Positions 1 through 5,275 of a stretch of 6,423 bases of DNA are shown here, in pieces; the stretch's first letter is position 1; the number at the start of each line of letters is the position of its first letter. This DNA comes from Anaerolineaceae bacterium (GTDB lineage: Bacteria; Chloroflexota; Anaerolineae; 4572-78). Location: contig JANTHQ010000113.1 in NCBI GenBank assembly GCA_024762375.1, forward strand, positions 1 to 6,423. The letters run 5' to 3'. The notes beneath the pieces were generated by a model that saw nothing but the letters and a program-made list of their open reading frames with translations, ran no database searches and was not told the origin of the DNA. Both the position numbers and the translations under genes were made by a program.

Positions 1-477
1 CAGGTAGTTGATGACGCCGGACGGTTTCGGGTCGAGCATCCAGCGCCAAACGAATGCGACGCTGACAATCGGTGCGATGTATGAGAAGAGAAAAAGTGCC
101 CGCAGCGCGCCGCGCCCTTTAAATGGCTGGTTTAACAGCAGCGAGGCAATCAGCCCCAGAAGAACGGCAAGAATGGTGGCCGAGAATGAATAGACAACAC
201 TGGTGACGGCTGCGCCCATATTGGTGATGTCGTGGTATTTAAAGGCGAAATCGTTGAATACTTTGGTGTAATTGCTGAACCCGACATATGGTGCGCTGAA
301 AACGTTGTTCAAATTGCTGAGACTGACGTTGGCAAAACTGATCCAAATGCTGAAAATTGCCGGGAAAAGTACCAAACCGAAAACAATGAAAGCTGTGGGC
401 GAAATGAGCAGCCATGCAAACCGCGCTTCTTTGGCTTGCATCGAGTTAAATTTTCCGGGGCGGGTGGATGTGGTCAT
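1..477 (-). CDS. Carbohydrate ABC transporter permease, MalF type (partial, N-terminal 159 codons)
   Basis: Membrane-spanning subunit of a binding-protein-dependent sugar importer; it would pair with a second (MalG-type) permease and an MsmX/MalK-type ATPase outside the window. The 159 codons run off the left edge, so the cytoplasmic EAA loop that contacts the ATPase is not visible. What is visible fits the family: a short basic N-terminus, a first membrane helix at about residues 20-48 (starting FAWLLISPTAF), the external 'YVGFSNYTKVF' segment at 64-74 matching the family's 'fvGlxNY' signature, a second helix at about 90-115, the 'NQPFKGRGALRALF' loop at 116-129, a third helix at about 127-147, and the 'GVINYL' motif at the edge. 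The start at 477 has AAGGAG (484-489) six bases upstream. It lies 158 bp after the binding-protein gene on the same strand. The substrate cannot be read from sequence. Confidence 0.9.
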   Translation of the reverse strand, partial: MTTSTRPGKFNSMQAKEARFAWLLISPTAFIVFGLVLFPAIFSIWISFANVSLSNLNNVFSAPYVGFSNYTKVFNDFAFKYHDITNMGAAVTSVVYSFSATILAVLLGLIASLLLNQPFKGRGALRALFLFSYIAPIVSVAFVWRWMLDPKPSGVINYL

Positions 478-483
478 ACGACA

Positions 484-489
484 CTCCTT
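484..489 (-). promoter_or_regulatory. Ribosome binding site of the permease gene
   Basis: AAGGAG on the minus strand, six bases before the ATG at 477. It fixes the start of the permease frame. Confidence 0.75.
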
Positions 490-506
490 CTCGGTGGGAG
501 GTTGGT

Positions 507-593
507 TGGCGATTGGTTATTAGAGATTAGAGGTTGGGGGTTATGCGGAAATTGCAATTAACCAATCTCTAATCGCCAATAACCAATTAACCA
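507..593. repeat. Inverted pair of degenerate heptanucleotide repeat tracts
   Basis: On the plus strand 507-541 splits into five consecutive heptamers: TGGCGAT, TGGTTAT, TAGAGAT, TAGAGGT and TGGGGGT. From 593 back to 557 the minus strand reads TGGTTAAT, TGGTTAT, TGGCGAT, TAGAGAT and TGGTTAAT (8, 7, 7, 7 and 8 bases). The same unit types therefore face each other across a 15-base spacer, and TAGAGAT 521-527 can pair with 565-571, and TGGCGAT 507-513 with 572-578. The tract fills much of the gap between the binding-protein and permease genes. It has no coding potential that I believe. Heptanucleotide tandem repeats are known between genes in some filamentous bacteria; the function here is unknown. 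Confidence 0.7.
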
Positions 594-624
594 ATTGGGG
601 ACAGAGACATGCTCTGCCCCCAAT
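594..624 (-). promoter_or_regulatory. Stable hairpin 11 bases after the binding-protein stop codon (likely mRNA stabiliser or partial attenuator)
   Basis: Positions 594-606 pair with 612-624 around a five-base loop. In the minus-strand transcript all 13 positions pair if one G-U wobble (617 with 601) is allowed; read on the plus strand the same position is an A-C mismatch, so the structure is better as minus-strand RNA. No T run follows it in the minus direction, so it is a poor intrinsic terminator. Its place between a binding-protein gene and a permease gene recalls the malE-malF arrangement, where intergenic hairpins protect the upstream message and lower permease expression. That role is inferred. 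Confidence 0.6.
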
Positions 625-635
625 ATGGTTACAGT

Positions 636-2222
636 TTATTGTGCTTGCCGTTCGGCGAGCAGTTGTTCAACTTGGTCTTGCAAGAATGCTGCGCCTTCTT
701 CGGGAGTCATACTGCCTTCCAGTGTGATGGCACTGATAACCTGCGGGACGAGCAACCGGCCTTCGATGTCACCGATGACAGCGCGTTCTGTTGCGTCATA
801 ATCGGGGCGGAAGAGCCAGCGTTGCATCGAGTCGTAACCGTTGGCAATCTGTTCCAGTGTGGTCGGGTCATAATTGGCGAAGTATTCGCTGCTGTTTTTC
901 CAGCCGTCCACAGCGCTTTTCAGCACGGGAACTTTACCGAACGGTGCCAAGCCGAGCACGTCCTGATAACCTTCGGTCAGGAAGAATTTCACCACGTCTT
1001 GCGCGGCGGGGTCGGCGCCTTTGAGGATGCCGAGGGTCACGAGCTGGCCGTAGCTGGCTTTATTGCCGCTGGGGCCTTCGATGAGCGGGGCGAAGCCGGT
1101 GCGCGCGGCGAGGTCGGGAGTCGGCAATTCGACTTTGCCGCCACCTTCGAGGCCGGAGCCGTCAACCAAGTCGTCCATGATGTAGGTGGAGTAGAAGAGC
1201 ATTGCCGCTTGGTCGTATTCGTAGGCTTCGCGTGCGCCGCGCCAGTATTGCGGGCCGGGGGTGGCGCAATCTTGCAGGCTGGCGTAATAGCGCAGGGTTT
1301 CAATCATTTCGGGGGTGTTGAATGTTACATTGCCATTTTCATCGAATGGCCAAGCGTTGTTTGAAATTGCGAATTGTTCAAAAACCTGTTGGTCATAATT
1401 TTGAGCCGGGTCGGTGCCGAGGGTGATGCCATACAGGAAACCATCGTTGCCGGGAATGGCTTCGCAAGCGGCTTTGATGCTGTCCCAGCTGGTGGGTGCA
1501 TCCAGGCCGAGTTTGTTGAATTCATCTTGCCGGTACCAGATTGCCTGAATCCAGCCATCATACGGTACGGCGGCGTGCTTGCCGGTGGCCGGGTCGACGA
1601 CCATGTTCAGCGGGCCGGTGCGGAAGTCGTCCATGCCGATGCTGTTGATGACGGCTTCGGCTGCATCTTCATCCAGAATGCCATCGGCAGAGAATGCGGC
1701 TACGCGCTCGATACCCATCCGAACGATGTCCGGGGTACGGTTGGCTGCCACGGCGATGGTCATACGTTGGGAAATGCCACCTTCTTCGATGGGAATGATG
1801 CGAACTTCAACGTTGGGGTTGGCGGCCATATATTTTTGTGCGACGGCTTCGTAAACGGCTACGCGTTCTGCTTCGTTGTCGGTCGTCCAGAATTCAACCA
1901 GTTGCTTGTCGCCAACTTTGGGGTTCAGGTAATCTTCGGCAACAGCTTTGTCGGGAATGCATAACTTTTGCCCAACTTCGATTTCGTCGGGATTGACAAT
2001 TTTGGTGAATGTGTCATCAGACTGTGCCATCAAGTTTGTGGCATCCACAATGGCCGGATAGGCATAAATGCTGCCAAAATAGCGGTCGGACAGTTTCGAC
2101 AGCCAGTCGGCGGCCTGCACGGTGTATTCGTCGGCGCAGGTGGGGCTTTGTGCTGCAGCGGGCATCGCAAACAGGCTAAAAATGGCCACCACGGTGATGA
2201 TGAGAATTAATTTTTTTGACAT
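636..2222 (-). CDS. Extracellular sugar-binding protein (SBP family 1) with N-terminal LysM domain
   Basis: Captures a carbohydrate outside the cell and hands it to the ABC permease encoded next. The product is 528 residues. Residues 1-24 form a Sec signal peptide (MSKK, hydrophobic core, then MPAAA before the cut). Residues about 32-90 look like a LysM domain: 'YTVQAADWLSKLSDRYFG' at the start, an Asn at 63, and 'VNPDEIEVGQKLCIP' at the end, bracketed by C29 and C88. From about residue 108 ('LVEFWTTDNEAERVAVYE') to the C-terminus it is a family 1 solute-binding protein, with 'NPNVEVRIIPIEEGG' and 'TPDIVRMG' typical of that fold. There is no lipobox cysteine, so LysM binding to the cell wall may replace a lipid anchor (inference). 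The frame is open up to 2336, but the start at 2222 is preferred: it begins the signal peptide and has AAGGAG (2233-2238) ten bases upstream. Two further cysteines in the binding domain could form a second disulfide. The ligand is unknown. Confidence 0.93.
   Translation of the reverse strand: MSKKLILIITVVAIFSLFAMPAAAQSPTCADEYTVQAADWLSKLSDRYFGSIYAYPAIVDATNLMAQSDDTFTKIVNPDEIEVGQKLCIPDKAVAEDYLNPKVGDKQLVEFWTTDNEAERVAVYEAVAQKYMAANPNVEVRIIPIEEGGISQRMTIAVAANRTPDIVRMGIERVAAFSADGILDEDAAEAVINSIGMDDFRTGPLNMVVDPATGKHAAVPYDGWIQAIWYRQDEFNKLGLDAPTSWDSIKAACEAIPGNDGFLYGITLGTDPAQNYDQQVFEQFAISNNAWPFDENGNVTFNTPEMIETLRYYASLQDCATPGPQYWRGAREAYEYDQAAMLFYSTYIMDDLVDGSGLEGGGKVELPTPDLAARTGFAPLIEGPSGNKASYGQLVTLGILKGADPAAQDVVKFFLTEGYQDVLGLAPFGKVPVLKSAVDGWKNSSEYFANYDPTTLEQIANGYDSMQRWLFRPDYDATERAVIGDIEGRLLVPQVISAITLEGSMTPEEGAAFLQDQVEQLLAERQAQ
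1953..2129 (-). other. LysM domain-coding segment of the binding protein
   Basis: Encodes residues about 32-90. It fits the family's usual pattern: Y-T-V-Q near the start, the 'D-W-L-S-K-L-S-D-R-Y' helix where most members have G-D-T-L, a central N, and V-G-Q-K-L-C-I-P at the end. LysM domains bind N-acetylglucosamine-containing glycans such as peptidoglycan. Confidence 0.75.
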
Positions 2223-2232
2223 CGCTTTTTCA

Positions 2233-2238
2233 CTCCTT
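2233..2238 (-). promoter_or_regulatory. Ribosome binding site of the binding-protein gene
   Basis: AAGGAG on the minus strand, ten bases before the ATG at 2222. This decides the start against the upstream in-frame ATG at 2336, which lies inside the repressor gene and would place 38 non-signal residues before the signal peptide. Confidence 0.7.
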
Positions 2239-2307
2239 GTTAAGTGTTGTAAATTTTTTCGATAAGATAACTGTATGTTTGGGGACTTTGTGCGACTACC
2301 ACCTCCT

Positions 2308-3321
2308 TTATCGGGGCGCACTCGATGCGCGTACAATTAACGATGGTTGGAGCAATACCCGGCCTTTGGCGGGTGTTTCTCCGTGAATTGTGGAAATTAA
2401 CATTTCTGTAACCAATGCGCCGATTTGATAAATGGGTTGGCGCACGGTGGTTAGCGGTGGGTGGGTGTTTTCTGACCATGGAATATCGTCGAAGCCGGTG
2501 ATGGCTACATCACGCCCGACGGTTAAACCCAATTCTTGGGCGGCGGTTAATGCGCCGATGGCCATCAAATCGTTGCTGGCAACGATGGCGGTGGGTGGTT
2601 CCGGAAGGGATAACAATTGGTGTGTCAGCCGTTTGCCGGAGCGCTGAGTCAAATCTCCGCGCATAACCCACGCCGGGTTGAGTGGTAATTTGTGAGCAGC
2701 CAGCGTGGTTTTGAACCCTTGCCAGCGATACTGTGCGAACATCAGGTCTTCGGGGGCGGCAATATAGCCAATGCGTTTGTGCCCTTGTTCAACCAGATGG
2801 TTCACCACCAGTTGCATGCCCAGTTCGCTGTTTTCGTCCACCAACGGGAAGTTGTTGTGTTTTTCTGTGCGTCCGAACACGGCAAACGGATAGTTGTGCT
2901 CTTGGAGGAGTGTTATGCGCGGGTCGTTTCGGCGGGTGCGAACAATGATAAAACCGTCTACGCGGCGGCTTTGAATATTTCGGATGTATGCGTCAAGTTC
3001 TTCTTCTCCCGGGGGGCGGGTTGCAACCAAAAGGTCAAAGCCGCTTTTGGCGGCGGTGTTACCGACACCGGCGAGAAATTCGCTGAAAAAGGGGTCGGAA
3101 AAACGGGGGCCGTATGTGGGCATGATGAACCCCAGCGTATCGGTGCGGCGTTTGCGCAATTGCTGCGCGATACTGCTGGGCTGATAGCCCATTTCGGCCG
3201 CAACCTGTTTGATGCGCTGGCGGGTTTTTTCGTTTACGTCGTCGTAGTCGTTCAATGCGCGAGAGACGGTTGTAATCGAACGCCCGACTCGTTCTGCGAC
3301 ATCTTTTATCGTGACTGCCAT
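2308..3321 (-). CDS. LacI-family transcriptional repressor of the sugar uptake genes
   Basis: DNA-binding repressor that senses a sugar or sugar phosphate and controls the adjacent transporter genes. The product is 337 residues, normal for the family. Residues 4-24 (TIKDVAERVGRSITTVSRALN) form the helix-turn-helix, with SITTVSRALN as recognition helix. Residues 48-58 (PSSIAQQLRKR) form the hinge helix, with L55 at the place of the leucine that family members insert at a central CG step; this fits the operators found upstream. From about residue 63 (LGFIMPTYGPRFSDPFF) to the end is the periplasmic-binding-like sensor domain, ending in 'AITGFDDIPWSENTHPPLTTVRQP', a strong family signature. The start at 3321 is chosen because the next in-frame ATG (3393) lies in the promoter itself and adds 24 unrelated residues; AGAGG (3326-3330) gives a modest ribosome site. 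It is 85 bp before the binding-protein gene, probably the same operon. The inducer is unknown. Confidence 0.95.
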   Translation of the reverse strand: MAVTIKDVAERVGRSITTVSRALNDYDDVNEKTRQRIKQVAAEMGYQPSSIAQQLRKRRTDTLGFIMPTYGPRFSDPFFSEFLAGVGNTAAKSGFDLLVATRPPGEEELDAYIRNIQSRRVDGFIIVRTRRNDPRITLLQEHNYPFAVFGRTEKHNNFPLVDENSELGMQLVVNHLVEQGHKRIGYIAAPEDLMFAQYRWQGFKTTLAAHKLPLNPAWVMRGDLTQRSGKRLTHQLLSLPEPPTAIVASNDLMAIGALTAAQELGLTVGRDVAITGFDDIPWSENTHPPLTTVRQPIYQIGALVTEMLISTIHGETPAKGRVLLQPSLIVRASSAPR

Positions 3322-3340
3322 TGTGCCTCTGGGTAACGTT

Positions 3341-3354
3341 CCAAAACGTTTTGG
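3341..3354. promoter_or_regulatory. LacI-family operator O1
   Basis: Perfect 14-bp palindrome CCAAAACGTTTTGG with central CG, the usual shape of a LacI/GalR-family site. It lies about 4-18 bases after the predicted transcription start of the repressor gene and 20 bases before its ATG, so a bound repressor would block early elongation or initiation. The same 14 bases plus a following ATG recur at 3373-3386. Confidence 0.9.
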
Positions 3355-3364
3355 ATGCAGTTCC

Positions 3365-3393
3365 AGTATAAACCAAAACGTTTTGGATGTCAA
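3365..3393 (-). promoter_or_regulatory. Sigma70-type promoter of the repressor and sugar uptake genes
   Basis: On the minus strand the consensus -35 box TTGACA (3393-3388) and the -10 box TATACT (3370-3365) are separated by exactly 17 bases. Transcription should begin near 3358, leaving a leader of about 36 bases before the ATG at 3321. Operator O2 lies in the spacer and O1 just downstream, which implies negative autoregulation. No equally good promoter is visible in the 85-bp gap before the binding-protein gene, so this one may drive the whole operon. Confidence 0.85.
3373..3386. promoter_or_regulatory. LacI-family operator O2
   Basis: Second exact copy of CCAAAACGTTTTGG. It fills 14 of the 17 bases between the predicted -35 and -10 boxes of the repressor promoter, so binding here would exclude RNA polymerase. 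Its centre is 32 bp from the centre of O1, close to three helical turns, so both dimers would sit on the same face of the DNA. Confidence 0.9.
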
Positions 3394-3424
3394 GTGGCGT
3401 CACGAACGTATTTTTGAAAATTTC

Positions 3425-3453
3425 TTGAATGTGGCATGGGAATATGGTACAAT
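3425..3453 (+). promoter_or_regulatory. Promoter of the universal stress protein gene
   Basis: TTGAAT (3425-3430), a 17-base spacer, and TACAAT (3448-3453), preceded by TGG, which makes an extended -10 element. Transcription would begin near 3460, giving a leader of about 57 bases. It points away from the repressor promoter; the two -35 boxes are about 31 bases apart and the LacI operators do not overlap it. Confidence 0.65.
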
Positions 3454-3504
3454 GTATGTGAAGAACATTACAATTTCATCGTGGCAAAATGAACACTGAA
3501 GTTC

Positions 3505-3513
3505 AGGAGGTGA
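3505..3513 (+). promoter_or_regulatory. Strong ribosome binding site of the usp gene
   Basis: AGGAGGTGA, nearly a full match to the 16S rRNA 3' end, three bases before the ATG at 3517 (six from the GGAGG core). It supports that start and suggests high translation. Confidence 0.85.
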
Positions 3514-3516
3514 CCA

Positions 3517-4002
3517 ATGATAAAGCGAATAATGGTTACACTGGATGGTTCTGAATTTGCCGAGCGGGCGTTACCCTATGCCATCGAGTTGGCGCAGAAG
3601 TTTGATGCCGAAATTGAGCTGATTCGGGTTGTGCAACCCATCATTATGATGTCTGATTTTGGGGCGACAACCTATCAAAGTTTAATTTCGATGGAGGAAA
3701 AAGAGGCCAATACGTATTTGCGGGCAACTCAGCACGAGTTACAGCAAATTGGTGTGCGGGTTCACTATAAATTGCTCGAAGGCAGTGTGGCAGACGCTAT
3801 CATCGACCAGGCGATACGTGATGAGGTAGATTTGATTGTGATGAGCACACACGGCCGGTCGGGATTGAGCCGCTGGATTTATGGCAGCGTGGCCACCAAA
3901 ATTTTGGAGCACGCGCCGTGCCCGGTCTTTTTGGTGCGGGTACAGCACGCCCGGCAAGAGGAATCGTCGCATTCGGATGAAACGAAGGCAGTCGCTGCGT
4001 GA
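3517..4002 (+). CDS. Universal stress protein, UspA family
   Basis: Small cytoplasmic nucleotide-binding protein of the UspA family, usually a dimer linked to survival of stress or growth arrest. The product is 161 residues, close to a single Usp domain (about 140-160). 'MIKRIMVTLDGSEFAERAL' gives the first strand and D10, the acidic residue that contacts adenine in ATP-binding members. The nucleotide-binding signature G-2X-G-9X-G(S/T) appears at residues 110-124 as S-T-H-G-9X-G-S, with Ser in place of the first Gly, a change that many relatives tolerate. 'CPVFLVRV' (135-142) is the final strand. The last 18 residues are charged and probably flexible. It is the only plus-strand gene here, transcribed away from the repressor with its own promoter and terminator, so it is probably a stand-alone unit. 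Its partners or trigger are not visible. Confidence 0.95.
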   Translation: MIKRIMVTLDGSEFAERALPYAIELAQKFDAEIELIRVVQPIIMMSDFGATTYQSLISMEEKEANTYLRATQHELQQIGVRVHYKLLEGSVADAIIDQAIRDEVDLIVMSTHGRSGLSRWIYGSVATKILEHAPCPVFLVRVQHARQEESSHSDETKAVAA

Positions 4003-4006
4003 AAAT

Positions 4007-4044
4007 AAACACCCCCGTCGAGAATATCCGGCGGGGGTGTTTTT
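4007..4044. terminator. Bidirectional intrinsic terminator between convergent genes
   Basis: Positions 4007-4020 pair with 4029-4042 (14 pairs including one G-T wobble, rich in G-C: CACCCCC with GGGGGTG), with an eight-base loop. A T run follows at 4040-4044 for plus-strand transcripts, and an A-rich tract at 4002-4009 gives a U run for minus-strand transcripts. It sits four bases after the usp stop codon and just beyond the Trx-VKOR stop codon at 4049, so it should end both messages. Confidence 0.92.
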
Positions 4045-4048
4045 CCGG

Positions 4049-5185
4049 TCAAACCGTTGTTTCTGACGGGGTGTCGTCATCGTATGGCAAGCCGGTTGTA
4101 CCGGCGAGGGCTATCAGCATTAAAATGGTGGTTATCAGCGCCGATGTCATACACCATGCGCAGACGGCGTTTATCAGATACAGTTCGACGTATGTCAGAT
4201 AAATTGAAAAGAGAACGCCAAACACTGTCATCGCCAGTATCAGCACCGCCGACCAACCTGCAATGGTCACATTTTTTGCGCGCACCCCGAACCACAGGAC
4301 GATGAGCGCCGCATAGTTTATCAGCCCCAGCACTGCCACCGGAATGCCAAGAATTTTGGCATACGGGCTGGCTTGTACTTCGTTGCAGTGCCCAATGGGG
4401 CCGCACACCGCTGTGGCGCTGGTAATTTCGATGTAGCTCAAATATGCGGCCACGCCAATTCCAAGAATTGCCAACAATGGAATAGCCCAATGTTTTATGG
4501 CTTGGTTTGCGCTGACGGTTTGCGCCATCAAGTCTGAAACGTCTTGCCAATGCATCGCCAGCCGCCACGCAGCGTATCCCAACGCGAGCAGCATCACAAC
4601 CATCAATCCCCATGCGATGGCGATGCCGATGGGGTCTTCGCCGGTGGCTTCTGCCGTGCGGTCGGGAATTTGTGTATCGGCAGTGAGGTTGCTGGCTGCC
4701 GCAGTGATGGCGGTCGGGGTGGCGGTGGTTTGTTCCGAACCGCTATCGGCGGGCGCGGGCGTGGCCGTCGGCGGGATGACCAAATCGGGCAAAGAGGGCC
4801 AGTCGATGCCGCCATCGGCAAGCCCTTTTTCCACGATGCCCGGAAATTCGGCGGGAATTTCTTGGTCGCCCACCAGAATTGTATCGCCAACAATCAATGT
4901 TGGCACGCCCTGCCGGTTTTGCGGGATATCGTAATATTTCACGGCGGCATCGTACAATTTGCCGCCTGCCTCTTGGGTTACATCAACGCCCAAAATTAGC
5001 AGTTGACTGCCGTATTGTTCCAGCATCGGCGATAGCGTTTCGGTGATGACTTTATGGCAGTGCGGGCACGTCGGCGAGTAAAACAGCACGGCATGCACCG
5101 CCGCGCCCGGCGATTGCGCCTGAATTGGGGTGAAATTCAACGAACTGAAAAGCAAAACAGCAATGAGCAGCATAAATTTTCGCAT
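4049..5185 (-). CDS. Exported thioredoxin-like domain fused to VKOR membrane domain (disulfide-forming enzyme)
   Basis: Likely makes disulfide bonds in proteins outside the cytoplasm: the thioredoxin-like part oxidises substrates as DsbA does, and the VKOR part reoxidises it by passing electrons to a quinone as DsbB does. The product is 378 residues. Residues 1-24 are a signal peptide. The thioredoxin-like domain spans about 28-125, with the active site C40-P-H-C43 after 'VLFYSPT' and the cis-proline at P95 (GVPT). A Pro/Thr/Ala linker covers about 136-180 and a membrane helix about 186-206. The VKOR domain follows: helices near 232-252, 277-298, 307-330 and 338-362, the outer-loop pair C261 and C267, S273, and the quinone-side pair C342-A-W-C345. 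In the best-known bacterial fusions VKOR comes first; here the order is reversed. The start at 5185 has GGAGGT nine bases upstream. It shares a terminator with usp and lies 90 bp after the FHA gene. Confidence 0.92.
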   Translation of the reverse strand: MRKFMLLIAVLLFSSLNFTPIQAQSPGAAVHAVLFYSPTCPHCHKVITETLSPMLEQYGSQLLILGVDVTQEAGGKLYDAAVKYYDIPQNRQGVPTLIVGDTILVGDQEIPAEFPGIVEKGLADGGIDWPSLPDLVIPPTATPAPADSGSEQTTATPTAITAAASNLTADTQIPDRTAEATGEDPIGIAIAWGLMVVMLLALGYAAWRLAMHWQDVSDLMAQTVSANQAIKHWAIPLLAILGIGVAAYLSYIEITSATAVCGPIGHCNEVQASPYAKILGIPVAVLGLINYAALIVLWFGVRAKNVTIAGWSAVLILAMTVFGVLFSIYLTYVELYLINAVCAWCMTSALITTILMLIALAGTTGLPYDDDTPSETTV

Positions 5186-5194
5186 CTACCGAGA

Positions 5195-5240
5195 ACCTCC
5201 ATCATTTTTTTCTCCAGTAGTATTTTAGGCTGATGGAGGT
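5195..5240 (-). promoter_or_regulatory. Perfect 10-bp inverted repeat covering the Trx-VKOR ribosome binding site
   Basis: ACCTCCATCA at 5195-5204 and TGATGGAGGT at 5231-5240 are exact reverse complements with 26 bases between. In a minus-strand transcript that begins upstream of 5240, the first arm would pair with the GGAGGT (5200-5195) that serves the ATG at 5185 and hide it from ribosomes. No T run follows, so it is not a terminator for the FHA gene. If transcription begins near 5215 instead, the repeat could be a protein-binding site. The function is inferred; the repeat itself is plain in the sequence. Confidence 0.6.
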
Positions 5241-5249
5241 GTTTGCAAA
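5222..5249 (-). promoter_or_regulatory. Possible weak promoter of the Trx-VKOR gene
   Basis: On the minus strand TTTGCA (5249-5244) and TAAAAT (5227-5222) are 16 bases apart, a fair -10 with a poor -35. Transcription would begin near 5215, inside the inverted repeat's loop. It is listed as a candidate because no terminator separates this gene from the FHA gene, and the two may instead be cotranscribed. Confidence 0.3.
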
Positions 5250-5275
5250 ATTTCGGTACTGCTTTTACTTATGCG

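Noticed and set aside
609..1364. Open frame of 251 codons on the plus strand opposite the binding-protein gene
   Set aside because: Antisense shadow: the minus-strand frame has signal peptide, LysM and binding-protein features, while this one shows no known motif and no ribosome site. The plus frames at 1374-1964 and 2692-3336 are rejected for the same reason.
2223..2307. Separate promoter for the binding-protein gene
   Set aside because: Only AT-rich sequence without a convincing -35/-10 pair or operator copy was seen in the 85-bp gap.
2223..2336. Longer N-terminus of the binding protein starting at 2336
   Set aside because: It lies within the end of the repressor gene, lacks a ribosome site, and would put 38 polar residues before the signal peptide.
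3322..3393. Longer N-terminus of the repressor starting at ATG 3393
   Set aside because: It would translate through the -10 box and both operators and add residues without family resemblance; the helix-turn-helix begins four residues after the ATG at 3321, as is usual.
3496..3506. CTGAA-G-TTCAG symmetry before the usp gene
   Set aside because: With one central base it cannot form an RNA hairpin, and it is too short to call an operator on its own.
3489..3551. Short frame from ATG 3489 overlapping the usp start
   Set aside because: No ribosome site precedes it, and it runs through the strong Shine-Dalgarno of usp; most likely chance.
4077..4613. Minus-strand frame of 178 codons inside the Trx-VKOR gene, considered as a sign of a frameshift
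   Set aside because: The 4049-5185 frame runs unbroken through all VKOR motifs, so no frameshift is needed; the other frame has no membrane pattern or motif.
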